Shown here in pieces: positions 1 through 12,819 of a stretch of 64,000 nt of DNA. Made by a program: the position numbers and the translations under genes. The notes beneath the pieces were generated by a model. That model was not told the origin of the DNA, made no database searches, and was given only the letters and a program-made list of their open reading frames with translations. Origin of the DNA: Pomphorhynchus laevis (Eukaryota > Acanthocephala > Palaeacanthocephala > Echinorhynchida > Pomphorhynchidae); NCBI GenBank assembly GCA_012934845.2, contig WNNJ02003813.1, positions 62,001 through 126,000 of the forward strand, in the 5' to 3' direction. How positions within the stretch are numbered: position 1 is the stretch's first letter; the number at the start of each line of letters is the position of its first letter.

Positions 1-34
1 AAAACTTTTTAACTTAACAATTTCATTTATATCA

Positions 35-53
35 GTAGATTTCTGTCTTTCAG
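35..53 (+). promoter_or_regulatory. splice acceptor just before the ARL1 start exon
   Basis: A pyrimidine-rich tract ends in CAG at 51-53, followed by 23 bases and the ATG at 77. It could be the acceptor of a 5'-UTR intron or of spliced-leader trans-splicing. The sequence alone does not tell which. Similar AGs lie 1 to 13 bases before the other confident starts. Confidence 0.4.
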
Positions 54-76
54 ATTTTGATGATTACTCTCTATTA

Positions 77-3000
77 ATGGGTAAGTTTCTTGTTCAAGTC
101 TTGATTATATTTTTTCACTATTATTTAATTATTGTCGTTACAATTTATGAATAAATTTTAGTAATATTAATTTAATAATATTACTAAATTCATAAAGGCC
201 ACACGACAAAACATTCTAAAATAAAAATATACAATGTAAAACCTAAGAATGTAAAAATACGAAACACGAAGTTAAATGTTTACTAACAAAAATGTTAAAC
301 CGTTTTGTGTTTATTATTTTATAAGAAAATGAAGAACGAGCTATTTACCAATATTTTTCATTAAATTGTTATTACGTTTGTTTACATTTGTTAATAATTT
401 ATTATTTCCTAATATATAATTTATATAATATTATTATATAATTAATATAATTATATAAATATTATTAAATAATAATTATATTATTAATAAATATAATTAA
501 TATTTTCTTAATATTCATAATTAATTTTTTTAAATTTGTCCTTAATCTTCGTGGGACTTTTAATATACTGAGGCTATATTTAACAAGAAGGTAGAAACGT
601 GTAATAAGAGGTATAAAGAAAGTATTACCTTAATACTTAATCAATTCGTTAATATCGGATTAAGTTGAATACCAATTTTTTAATTTGAAAATTATTGACA
701 TGTTCTTTACATATCCTTTTTTGTTATTATAATGACAACGTATACTTTACGTTAAGGCATACTACTGAGTTATTTTTCAAAATTGCTAACTGGTCGAGAT
801 CGACATATACTTATATTAGGCTTGGACAATGCTGGAAAGACAACAATCCTTTATAGATTGCAAGTTGGCGAAGTGGTATCAACAATTCCTAGTAAGTTTT
901 ATTCTTAAAAATGATCTTTGATTGTATCTATTTATTAAAATGCAGAGTGTAATTTAAATTTAATATAATTGATTCTGGTTTATTAATAAAATTTTGAATT
1001 TTGGAGAAGAATTAATAAAATACAAATTTATTTATCGAATTATAAAAATAAATTTGTTTTTTTTTTCGACCCCTCAGTAAAATACTAAATATAATAACTT
1101 GCAATAAGTTTATTGTAACTTATTAATTTACTTGATTTATTAATTGTTACTTGATTAGTTACATTACATTATTCTTTACAGATTAAAAATTTCCAATTAA
1201 AATTTCAAATCTGTTTTATAGTAGTTTATTGATAAATATATTCTTATTGGATATATCGTATCCGCGTCGATTTAATTCAAGAGACTGTTATTAATTATTA
1301 TCCACTTTAAATTGCCGCTTTCAGAGACAATCTTAAAATTTTAACTAAACTCTAATCGTAAAGTGGGACGTCAAAATTTTAATGAACGTAATCTTAATTA
1401 CGTTCATTTTTAGAAATATAATATTATTTGATCAGTAATGTAATATATTGATGTATAATTAATATATAAATATGATATATATAATAGATTTGATAATAAT
1501 CAAATAATGATTGATTAATGATCAATTCTTAACCAAGTGTATTTTTTTTTCACTTTTCGTTATGAGTTACAAAGGAAAAATATAAATACATGCAATTGCT
1601 TAATCAGTTTTAAAAGATTTTTGTAATATAGAGATTTTTCCTTCATGGTCTTCTTTTTTCCTATTTATGTCAGAATTGGATCAGAGCGAGGGTGTTTCCT
1701 ACACATAGCTGTAAATTTATAGCGAGTCAATATCTCTAATCAATTATTAATAAAAGTTTTTTTAATCAATTGGTGATAAAGATAGGTTTTGCCCAACTAA
1801 TTATATTTTGTTTTTATATTGACACAATTTATCATTATTATATGCATTTCGCCCTTTGACATAAACCACTTAATATTTCATAAATAAACACTAAGGATTA
1901 AAAAATAATGGAAATAAAGGAAATTAAAAAGATATCAAAAAATAAAGAAACAAGAATATATCAAACGCATTTACTGAATGCAAATACTGAAAAAATAAAA
2001 ATCAATTGTATCTGTTTACCTAAACTGTTTTAAATATTCATAACTTGAACTGTTTAAAATATTTTTTGACTTTAAATAAAAAACGTTTTATAAATAATAA
2101 ATAGAAATAAATTTTAAGTTTTGTTACGATTTATCATCTTTCTAATTTTTATTGTCGTTCTTTTTCTTTATTTAAAATTTCAATTTTTTATATTTTTAAC
2201 AATTTATCAAATGTAATTTCGGTGAATTTTCAACTTTTAGCTCATCGAAATCTATAAACAAAAATAATACATTTTTAAATGATTGAAGTTATTCTTAAAT
2301 GAAAACATGCATTATATATAACATGTATTATTTTAATAACATGTACTATTTTTTATATATTGTCTGTTATATAAATTATGAATTATATTATTAATGATGA
2401 AAAAAGATTTTTACAACCTGAAATAATTTTAATTTGATTGTTTTGTATTTCGATAAAGTTTTGAAATAATGTAGCTTTAACCTGAATTAATTTTAATTTG
2501 ATTGTTTTGGGATAGTGTTGCCTTATATAAATAGCTTTATATAAATAAGTAAATATGTGTAATATCAAAATCCATAATCTTATCATTATAAAATGATAGT
2601 GCCCCATTATACATATGGCTCGAAGGTAAATGCCTTTTTTTGGGATTCTACCTGCGTGGACACGCGTGCTACGAGCAATCTGAAGCATGCCCTGAGTGGT
2701 CCTGGTGGAGCGGCGAGTTGGGCAGAGGAAAGGAAGATCGCAATGTATTCTGATCTGTATAACTCTCATCATTTCATTCCCTTTGGGGTCGAGACATATG
2801 GGGCACTGTGTAAGTCTGTAAAATCTCTTTGCAGTGAAATCGGCAGAAGATTAAAATAAGTTTTAAGAGATAATCGGGTGCACTCTTATTTACTCATAAC
2901 GTGAGTTTGGCCATCCAGATAGGCAACGCAGCCAGTGTTCTCGCGACATCTGACGGAGGCAGACTGTTGCTGAGGAGGAGCTGACAACTAGCACACTGAG

Positions 3001-6000
3001 AACAACTAATTTTAATTTGTTTTTAACTATTTTAACGCTAAAAAACTATTATTCATTAAACAGTTTGATATAATTAAACATTATTAATTTTATTCAAGCA
3101 GTGTGAATCAAATCATTGAATAAAATTAAATTAGAAATGTATGTTGATCTTGTTTATAATATTAATTTATCTTTTAAATTAATTTATTAAGTTATAATAG
3201 ATTATAAATCCATAATTTTACCTTTTAATAATTAATATGTTTTTTTTATTAATTAATACATTTTTAAATAAATATATAATTTTTTATTAATTATTACCTT
3301 CATTTATACTTTACTAATTCTAAATGAACAATTAAAATCTGTAAATATTTTGCCTTACAAAATGTTTTTGACTACGATTTCACATTTCGTTTTGACTGTG
3401 CCAGTATATTTGTCCGGTACCCGTTTCATTCTTTTACGAAAATCTAATCTTCATTATGATACTTCGTATATTATTAATTATTCTTTATAAAAATTTTATA
3501 TAAGTATTTATTATTAATAATTATTAAGTCAACCTCACATGAATAAAAGTCTATATTATTGCGCATGCTTTTGTATAACTCAAATTAAAATTATACTAAA
3601 TTCATTATCTGAGACGTCTATTATTGGTTGTATTTATCTGTTATAACTTGTCTTTGCATATTATCGGTTGTATTTTTCTATTATCTGTCTTTATATCATA
3701 TCGGTTGTCTTTATCAGTTATAAGTTGTCTTTATGTAATATCGGTTGTCTTTATCGGATCTTTATCATTAAAATCATATTTTTATTAAAAAAATAATATA
3801 TGTATTATAATAATATATAATAAATATATATTTATTTATATAATAAATAACATAATTATCGGTTGTCTTTGCATATTATAATGTGCAAAGAAAACCGATA
3901 ATTATCACTGTTAACACTTTTTTTATCAATATTCGGAAGTCTTTATCTGTTATCACTTCTTTTATCTATTATCGGTGATCTTATCTATTATCGGTTGTAT
4001 TTTTCTATTATCTGTCTTTATATCATATCGGTTGTCTTTATCAGTTATAAGTTGTCTTTATCTAATATCGGTTGTATGTATCTATTATCGGTTGTACTTA
4101 TCTATTATCGGTTGTATTTATCAGTTAAAAGTTGGCTGTATCTCTTATCGGTTGTCTTTGTCTATTATCGATTGTGTTTATCTGTTATCGATTGTCTTTA
4201 TCTGTTATCACTTTTCTTTGCATATTATAGGTTGTCCTTTATATTATCGGTTGTCTTTATCTATTATTGGTTGTATTTATCTATTATCGGTTGTCTTTGT
4301 CTGTTATAAGTTGATCTATTATCGGTTGTATTTATCTATTATCGGTTGTATTTATCTATTATCGGTTGTATTTATCTATTATCGGTAGTCTTTACCTGTT
4401 ATAAGTTGTCTTTATCAGTTATCACTTGTCTTTATCTATTATCGTTTGTCTTTATCTAATATCGGTTGTCTTCATCTATTATTGGTTGTATATATCTATT
4501 ATCGGTTGTATTCATCTATTATTGGTTGTATTTATCTTTTATCGGTTGTACTTATTTATTATTGGTTGTATTTATCTATTATAGGTTGTCTTTATCTATT
4601 ATTAGTTGTATTTATCTATTATCGGTTGTATTTATCTATTATCGGTTGTACTTATCTATTATTGGTTGTATTTATCTATTATTAGTTGTATTTATCTATT
4701 ATCGGTTGTCTTTATCTATTATTAGTTGTATTTATCTATTATCGGTTGTCTTTGCCTTTTATAAGTTGTGTTTATCTAAAATCGGTTGTCTTTATCTGTT
4801 ATAAGTTGTCTTTATCAGTTATCATTTGTCTTTATCTATTATCGGTTGTCTTTATCTATTATCGGTTGTCTTTATCTATTATCGGTGGTCTTTATCAGTT
4901 AAAAGTTGTCTTTATCTGTTAACGGTTAAATGAGATATTGAATAAAAAACCTGATAACATACAAGTTCCTCTTGATAACCGTTAATCCATATTCTGATAC
5001 ATTGTATATTATTAATTAGTCAACTCATTAAAATTTATTTTCTTTTTATTTTAAATTTTAACTTGATATAAATATAAATGGTATCAAATCTTATTTTTTA
5101 TTATTTATAAGTATTTATCTTTTGTAATATTTATATTGGGTATAGCATGCTTATATTCAGTTAGTTGATCTGATTTATGGTCTGTTATGCAATTGTACAT
5201 GAATGATCAAATAGTGTGCAAATAATTACTAATTTTATCTAAAATTTCATATATTAGATCAGTTATTATTTCATAATTATTTATTATTTATATCATTATT
5301 TTAATTTATATTTTATTAACTGTCGTATACAAGAATATTTTTGAATGTTTACACAGCTTCTTTTAAAATACGACATTTATGCTTTCTAAAACATATAAAA
5401 TATTTAAAATATATATCATTAATTTAAAAAAATAATTATTATTAATTTGACCAACTAGATTATCGAATTTCATCAGTGAAATAAGTCCTTAGAACGTATT
5501 TGTCCCCGCTGCTATGTTAATCGAGGAATTGCGACCGAAACCAGATAGCATACTAGTTCCTTCTGATTACCTCTAATCCTTATTCTGATACATTAGCTGT
5601 TATTTATTCATCAATTCATAACAATTGACTTTTATTTTAAATTTCAATTTTAAATTTTAACTTGATATAATAAATTGTATAAATTCTCATATAATTATGT
5701 GTTATTTATTTTTATTTATAGTATAAAATACTCAGTTATTTAGACATCAACTCTCGTATACAATAATATTTTTTAATGTTTATACAGCTTTTTTTAAATA
5801 CGACATTTATGCTTTTTAAAACAAATATATTTATTATGATAAATATTATATATATATATATATTATGATATATATTTTTTATATATTAAAGTATTTATGA
5901 ATAAATAATAAATAATATGCTATTGTATTAGAATAAGATACTAGATAATCAAATTTAAGCAGAGGAAATATGTAATTAGCATGTATTTGGTCACGCTGTT

Positions 6001-9000
6001 ATGTTGGGTCGAGGAAAAGTTGCCGGAACATGATAATAGAGTTGTTCCTCCTGATGACCACTGCTATGTTGGGTTAAGGAATAAGGTCAAAAACCTGATA
6101 ACATAGGAGTTCTTCTTGATGGCATCTAATCCTTATTCGAATACATCGTCTGTTATTCATCAATTCATAACAATTTACTTTTATTTTAAATTTATCTTTA
6201 GTTATGTTTATAAATTGAATAAAATACGTAGACTCAGTTATCTGATCTGAGTTATTTATTTTCTTTTGATCTTTAAAATTTAAATATATTTTATGGCTCA
6301 AAACGACTTAAACAATTTCAACATCTTAATAGTGTATACGTAAGGTTTTTGAATATTATCTTTTGCATTGATTCAACCTCATCTTGATGCCGCTAGACGG
6401 TTTGATTAATTTGGATGATATATAATGATCACATAAATGGAAAGTCCTAATAATTGCACATGCTTTTGTACAACTCAAATAAAAATAAAAATATAAATAT
6501 AATATTTGTAACTTTTATAAAATTATTGAAACATTAAAGTAATATTGTAGTATTATTAATTTTTTTAAAAATTCATATTAATTATTAACATTTAAAATAA
6601 TTTACATAATTTATATCTTTATGGAACGAAGAATAATATTTTTTATTTAATACAACAAAACGTTAATGTCTGATCATTCAATAGCTACTGCTATCATCGT
6701 CAGTTTCCTGACGATTAAAATTTTTTTTTTACTGGAACCTTTTATTTTTAGTAAACCCTACAAATAACTAAATTCAATAACTTGAATTTAGTTATCATTT
6801 TCATTTTATGTTGATCTAAAGCTCAGCTTAGCAACATCATAAATGTCGCTAAATGTTGCTGTCGTTAATTCACTTATATTTCTGTAACAATAATGGATGA
6901 ATATTTTAAGAATTAAATTGCATTAAAAAGATTTAGAGTTTGGCTATTATAGCTTATAATCTGTTAATATTCAGCTTAACAGTTTACTTATGCTTGTTAT
7001 AGCTATTGGGTTCAATGTTGAATCGGTTACATATAAAAATCTTCGATTTCAAGTCTGGGATCTTGGTGGTCAAACAAGTATTAGGTAATTGATGAATTTA
7101 ACACACTTACATTTGCATCATTGTTCGAAAGATTTCAGAGCCTTAGATATATTTTCAGGTTTGATTTCACCGAAAACAATAAACATTTATTTTTAAGTGA
7201 TTTAGACCTTATTGGCGATGTTACTATTCAAATGCCGATGCAGTAATCTATGTAATTGATAGCATGGACAGGGATCGCGTATCTTTAACTAGTAAAGAAC
7301 TTAGCGCAATTTTACAGGTGAACTTTATATATTCGGTGATATTTACTCATTTTGAATAATTTTGCTATTTACGAATTAAATAATAATTATTTTTTAAACT
7401 TTGGCCTTAAGAGCGTTTTCTGTCAAATCAATATTCAACAATAAGCGCTGAATTTATCTAGTAGTGCATGTGCTACGTTATCGGAATCAGAGAAGATTAA
7501 AAGGTCGTAGGCGAATAGTATTACTTTGGATTGTGAATATGTCGATTCTAGAAATGATGGTAGGTCGCCGAGTAACAAGGAGAATAGGATAGGGAAAGTG
7601 GGTCACTTTGCAGCAGTCCGTTTTCTTAGATGAGGAGAAGGGAAATGAAAAAACTGTCGAATACATCATTTAGTATGGTAATAAGGTACCAAGTATTGAG
7701 CAAGGAGGCAGAAATGTATGGATTTTTAAAAAAATGGTTTTTAATGTTAATAAAGATGTTTATGAAGTCAATGAAAATGACGTAGGTGTTACGGTGAATT
7801 GAAATTATTGCCAAAGTTGTTTATCGGGCGTTATAATGCTGTAATTATCACGAATGGGTTATACGATGGCGAGTGAGTAGAGTATATAAACGTTTATAAG
7901 ATGGTTGATGATGGTAGTACGTCAATGACGATGACGTAGGTGTTACGGTGAAATGAAATCATTGCGAAAATATTTTATCGGACGTTATAATGCTGTAATT
8001 ATCACGAATGGGTTATAATATGGCGAGTGAGTAGAGTATATAAACGATTATAAGATGGTTGAGGATAGTAGTACGTCAACGACGATGACGTAGGTGTTAC
8101 AGTGAATTGAAATATTTGCGAAAATATTTTATCGGGCGTTATAATGCTGTAATTATCACGAATGGGTTATACGATGGCGAGTGAGTAGAGTATATAAACG
8201 TTTATAAGATGGTTGAGAATGGCGGTACCGTGGTAAAAGTTGGGTCGAAGGAGTCTCTGGATTTCTTATATAAAACTTTCAAAATTGACAGTTTGCAAGA
8301 TTTGGGGGTGACATCCGAATAATATTCTTAAAAAATTCTGTTGGATATGAACCTAACATTCTTAACGTATTATTGATTCGTTCGTTAACCATACCATCAT
8401 TGCCGGTGGCTTTGTGGTTTACTAAAATTGGATAAAGCCAAATTGAGTTTATTGAAAAGATTGGTTAAGGTAATATCGTAAAGCAAATTGGATGCCATGC
8501 GATGGTGAAGTCAGGACGGAAAGCAGAATCAGGTTGGTGCGACAGGAAATATGTGAATACGTAGGGACAGTCGACTTATCATTGAAAACGGTAATCATTG
8601 AAAGTGAATCTTCATTCCATGCATGTATGGAGATGCTCGTATTTCATTTCGAAAAAAGTTTAAGTTCAACTGAACATTTTAAGTATAAATTTACTTTCTC
8701 AGCTCAGCCAACTTTTGAATTTGTAAGTTCTGGTTTCTTATAAAACCTAAATAAATATTTTTTCATTAAGAGTATAGGTGGCGCGTGGTAGGATTATTAT
8801 ATATGAATTTGTAAATTATGGTTTTATATGAAACCTAAATATAAATTTTTCTAGCATGAGTATATCTGGGCTTCATATTGAAGCATTCTTAAAATATACC
8901 GTAACTTTGAAAACTGTGGGTAACAGATTTTGGATGACGGTTTGAATTACAAATCGTCCTGGGTTGTGCATGCTGATGGGACTATGCGTTAGATAGTGTT

Positions 9001-11053
9001 AAATTGCTATTAGATAGGTCTTTTTGGATATGTGATAGAATGCAAAGTCTATTTGACTGATGCTCAATTTGGATTAAAGTACTCGACGACTGACGTTTGG
9101 CAGATTTTGGTAATTTAGACATCGGTTGAAAGTTGTAAGAGCATTTTCTGTGATAACTGGCCTGTGTTTACGAATAAATTACCTTCAATGGTTAATTTTT
9201 ATTTAAATAGGTTAGTTCACGCCTTTTTTGCGAGATAACGATGGATAATTCGTTGTTTATTTACGGGAAAATGTAAGTTTGTTTGAATTAACAGCCGATG
9301 ATAGTGCATGTATGAGTTTGTAAGAATTTTTTACGGGAAATTGACGGCAGATTAAGTAATGAATACCAATGATCACCTAATTCAACAAATTTAACAAATA
9401 AAAAAATCATAAAAAAAGATCATCACATAATTCTTCCGGATTTAGCTATTTTAGATTCTAAAATTTTAAATGCAAAATTAATTCATTATTGCCTTTATTT
9501 TTTCTAAATGTTTGAAGATGACATTAGTTGATGACCCGGGTTCATCATAAAGCTGTGTACCGCAGTAATTTCCGTTTGAAAGTTACTTGCACTTTCAGAT
9601 TCGAACCTAGGTTATTTCGATCGGTAGGTGTACCACCAATCGATGGGGCTTTTGTTGTTCTTTCGATCGGTAGTCCTTACCGTATAGTCTTATCATTCAT
9701 TACAGCTAGAAATTCTTCAAGATATGAAACCTTTAAAGTAATAAATTTCCGAAATGCATTTAAAGCAATCTTTCTTATGTTTATTACTGATGTGATCATG
9801 ATATCATAAAGTTGGAATTGTTGATCCTTTGATGATTGCTTTCATTTATTTTATCAATTTTACTATTTCACACAAGGTTATTTAGTGGCAGAAACCAGCT
9901 ACGTTATTTGTCAATACGTCCAACTCCATAGTATATGGCTTCTTTTAATGCCACACAGGCAATCGAAACGACCAGTGGGTACTTCATTCTACTGTTGAGT
10001 GTTGCTGTTAATCTATCACTTTGTTACTAAAGTGGTCATCTAGAAGTAACATGAAGTCTCTATTTCGTAGTTAGAATCAAGTTTTAATCGGCAGCAACAT
10101 TGTATATATTGTTGCATTGTATATATTATTTGACTGATAATCCTTGTACAATTTGAATATTTTAATTCTAAATAATATATGTTGAATCCTGATGGAACAT
10201 AGATCGAAGGAGATGGTTAGAAAATCAAAATTATTTTACTTATATATAATGTAATTAGTCTAAATTACTAGACAAGGAAGAGAAAAATGTCAAAATATTT
10301 TTAAACGTTTTGTCTTAAAATAAACCTTAAACATTTGGATAAATCATACAAATTAAATTAAAAGTTATTTAATTAATTAAAATTAATTATTAATTAATTT
10401 TATTTTATTAATCATCAAGAACATTTTGTTCTTGATGAACAAAATAACCTTTAAAAAATATTTCAACATATTCAAAAACGAAGGGCGTATATTAAACTTA
10501 TATGATAATTTATAAATTTAATTAAAAATTATTATTTTCTATCGTATTAAGTCTCATGGTTAAAGCGACACAGATCATTTAGTCTTGAAGTAGACTTAAG
10601 CATCTGCAGTTATATTTACAAATTAATTTAATTGTTCGTTTATAATTAAAATTGATTTACAGAATTTAATTGACATAGATACTTGGATATCTACTATCAA
10701 ATCAACTATAATGCCTTAATGAAATGCTGAATTAAGCTTTTAAATTAAAGTATTCTAATTTCGACTTTCTTAAATTTAAGAATTCCAATTTTGAAATTAT
10801 AATCTAAACTATAATATAATATGCAAATACCTTGTCATCAAAGATAGCACGATAATTTATTGTGTTTTAGGAGGAAGAATTAAACTCTGTACCTTTATGT
10901 ATACTTGCGAACAAGCAGGACATCGAAGGATGCATGCCCGTAGCAGAAATTGCTTCTAAGTTAAATCTAGTATCGATTAAAAATCGAAAATGGCAAATAT
11001 TTGAAACGTCCGCTATCAAAGGATCGGGATTAGAAGACTCAATGGATTGGTGT
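77..11053 (+). CDS. ARL1: ADP-ribosylation factor-like GTPase 1 (ARL1), 5 exons seen
   Basis: Small GTPase of the trans-Golgi network that recruits GRIP-domain golgins. Exons: 77-80 (ATGG only), 757-891, 7003-7084, 7206-7317 and 10871 to about 11053, all joined in phase at GT-AG sites. The joined product begins Met-Gly, the N-myristoylation signal of the ARF family. It then shows the P-loop GLDNAGKT (about residues 23-30), switch I threonine in IPTIGFN, WDLGGQ (65-70), NKQD (125-128) and SAIKG (158-162). The sequence follows animal ARL1 closely, for example YRLQVGEVV and RKWQIF. Introns are 676, 6,111, 121 and 3,553 bp; the long ones hold repeats. After Met-Asp-Trp (11042-11050) the similarity stops, about ten residues before the usual C-terminus. 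Either a last exon lies downstream past a GTATAT donor at 11054, or the frame reads on to 11170 with an unrelated tail. Family identity is secure; the 3' end is not. Confidence 0.93.
892..2580. other. ARL1 intron 2, first part, no gene seen
   Basis: AT-rich intron sequence with poly-A/T runs and no coding-like frame or clear repeat. An imperfect repeat of AACATGTA occurs near 2310-2345. Confidence 0.4.
2590..2985 (+). pseudogene. 3' end of a reverse-transcriptase element (same family as 15.8-19.1 kb)
   Basis: A GC-richer island inside ARL1 intron 2. It reads WDSTCVDT, then a segment ending near IGRRL, and in another frame [15 protein letters not shown]. These pieces match the C-terminal part of the RT element at 15.8-19.1 kb, which has the same order: a D-x-T/C core, then AEERKI/EERAKQ, then FxPFxV, then a closing helix. 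Nothing 5' of this is present, so it is a 5'-truncated copy. Family assignment rests on pattern only. Confidence 0.55.
3605..4925 (+). repeat. 20-bp minisatellite, about 65 units
   Basis: Head-to-tail units of TTTATCTATTATCGGTTGTA with single-base variants (CTTA, TTAC, AGTT). The array is broken near 3765-3890 by AT-rich filler and an inverted repeat of about 25 bp per arm (3853-3906) made from unit sequence. Because 20 is not a multiple of 3 and the unit has no forward stop in most variants, the array stays open in all three + frames and yields meaningless 80-140-residue frames rich in Ile, Leu, Tyr and Val. It lies in ARL1 intron 2. Confidence 0.9.
4930..6260 (+). repeat. three Penelope-like 3' tail repeats in tandem
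   Basis: Units near 4945-5060, 5407-5760 and 5930-6250 carry the signature of the tails found directly 3' of Penelope-like coding remnants at 45.4 and 51.1 kb: GCTGCTATGTT, a GAAACC(T/A)GAT block, TAACATAGCAG, TGATGACCTCTAAT, then TTATTCTGATAC. CTGCTATGTT and AACATAGCAG form a hairpin. Between units a second shared block reads TCGTATACAAGAATATTTTT. No coding sequence is attached here. Confidence 0.6.
7430..8560 (-). mobile_element. decayed LINE reverse-transcriptase fragment in ARL1 intron 4
   Basis: On the minus strand, 8480 to about 8260 reads [15 protein letters not shown], the usual KxxGxDGI motif of LINE reverse transcriptases. From about 7630 to 7440 it reads [14 protein letters not shown], then LFAYDLLIF, a degenerate motif C (YADD region). 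The two parts are in the right order and are separated by a 154-bp tandem repeat (7780-8240). Stops and shifts make it dead. Similarity past 8560 is unclear. It sits antisense to ARL1. Confidence 0.6.
7780..8240 (+). repeat. 154-bp tandem repeat, three copies
   Basis: CGTAGGTGTTACGGTGAA recurs at about 7781, 7935 and 8089, an exact spacing of 154 bp. Each unit continues through CGGGCGTTATAATGCTGTAA and GGCGAGTGAGTAGAGTATAT. Copies are over 90% alike by eye, so the expansion is younger than the LINE remnant that holds it. Confidence 0.85.
8560..10160. other. ARL1 intron 4, no assignable gene
   Basis: Moderately AT-rich. A roughly 90-bp imperfect duplication (TTTGTAA... AAACCTAAATA) lies at 8717-8862. 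A slightly GC-richer stretch at 9520-9800 has an open + frame but no recognisable domain. Confidence 0.3.
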
Positions 11054-11225
11054 GTATATTCGGTGTTTAGTAAAAGTTTTTTTGTGTTTAATATAATATT
11101 TATTTGCGTAAAATATAATATTATTATATTATATATAATATCGTATTTAATTCTAAATAATGTATGTTGAATCCTGATGGAACATAGATCGAAGGAGATG
11201 GTTAGAAAATCAAAATGATTATACT
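10165..11225 (+). repeat. direct repeat pair flanking ARL1 exon 5
   Basis: A block of about 75 bp (ATGTTGAATCCTGATGGAAC through GGTTAGAAAATCAAAAT) occurs at 10165-10240 and again at 11152-11225 with few differences. The second copy starts inside the frame that reads past the conserved end of ARL1. The repeats are about 985 bp apart and enclose exon 5. Confidence 0.8.
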
Positions 11226-11559
11226 TCTTATAGATCTGTTTTGTGATTTTTACTTTGTTTAATTGAACATTAAATGGAAACAGAATGCAATTGTAAGAAA
11301 ACAAAGATATTATTTTTATATGATTCTATTAAAATATAAATTTCAATACACATTACCTTGAAAAGGAAGACAACTATTCAATATAATTTGTATATGCGAA
11401 GAATTTTGATATCAACTGTAAATAAGATAAAATCTTTAATTTAAAAACGAAATATTTGTTAATTAACTTTATTCAAATTTATTAGAATACATCTAACATT
11501 AAAATTTGGAAAGATATTTTCTTTTAAAAATTAAAAGGAAAATGAAAATAACAAACAAT

Positions 11560-12816
11560 TATAAAAGAAACAACATATCAACGTAGTGGCTTGAGTTTAG
11601 AAACAATTATTACAACTCACTTTTCTATAATGGATAAAAAGGGTATAAAGGTTGAATTAGATAATAAAACTATACCTATATTATATTGGAATCCAAAATT
11701 ACATAAAAATTTAATAAAACCTAGGTTCATATGTAGTGCTTTTAAATTTACATTAAAACACACTTCAAAAAGTGTGTGGAAACTTTTATTTTTATAAGAG
11801 ATACAGTTTAAATTCTCTGTATAAGATTTATTAATTCGCATTAAAAAATAACGATACTGTCGATAGTATCATAATATTAACGAAAGTATTATATATTAAC
11901 TATATTATTAACGATATTAATATCTTCGCCTTCATATGCAAAAGGCTTTATTATGCAATACTGATTAAAGAAGTTAATCATAACGATTTAAATGTAAACA
12001 CAACATATGAACGTAGTGGTTTGAGTTTAGAAACAATTATTACAAGTCACTGTTCTATAATGGATAAAAAGGGTATAAAGGTTGAATCAGATAATAAAAC
12101 TATACCTATATTATATTGAAATCCAAAATTACATAAAAATTTAATAAAACCTAGGTTCATATGTAGTGCTTTTAAATTTACATTAAAACACACTTCAAAA
12201 AGTGTGTGGAAACTTTTATTTTTATAAGAGATACAGTTTAAATTCTCTGTATAAGATTTATTAATTCGCATTAAAAAATAACGATACTGTCGATAGTATC
12301 ATAATATTAACGAAAGTATTATATATTAACTATATTATTAAAGATATTAATATCTTCGCCTTCATATGCAAAAGGCTTTATTATGCAATACTGATTAAAG
12401 AAGTTAATCATAACGATTTAAATGTAAACACAACATATGAACGTAGTGGTTTGAGTTTAGAAACAATTATCATAAGTCACTGTACTATGATGGATAAAAA
12501 CCTATGTAATGGGTAAAAATAGTATAAGATATTGGAAAGATATTTTCTTTTTAAAATTAAAAATGAAATGAAAATAACAAACAATTATAAAATGAAAGAT
12601 AAAATTAATAAAGATATGTATAAAGAACTTACTAAATTAAAGGATAAGTATATAATAACAACTATTGATAAAGCTAGCAATAACTTTGTCTTCATATGCA
12701 AAAAAAAGCTTTATTATGATATACTAATGAAAGAGGTTAATTCTAATGATTTAAATGTAAATCCAACATTAAAAGGAATATTGAATAATAATATAATAGA
12801 ATATTATATTGTATAA
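11560..12816 (+). mobile_element. Penelope-like element fragments with a 430-bp tandem repeat
   Basis: The repeat ACGTAGTGG(C/T)TTGAGTTTAG starts at 11581, 12011 and 12441, a period of 430 bp with two full copies and one partial. Each copy encodes part of a Penelope-like reverse transcriptase (ILYWNPKLHKN and PRFICSAFK region), cut off at the same point. After the array, 12532-12816 encodes the more N-terminal block with TTIDKASNNFVFICKKK, typical of this RT family. Order and truncation show rearranged, non-functional copies. Confidence 0.8.
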
Positions 12817-12819
12817 TAT

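Noticed and set aside
3975-4922. Several long open frames of 78-137 codons, Ile/Leu/Tyr-rich
   Set aside because: They are translations of the 20-bp minisatellite in different phases and have a 20-residue period; not genes.
9521-9810. TTCGAACC and a GC-richer stretch as a possible tRNA or gene
   Set aside because: No acceptor stem or anticodon arm can be folded on either strand, and the open frame has no recognisable domain.
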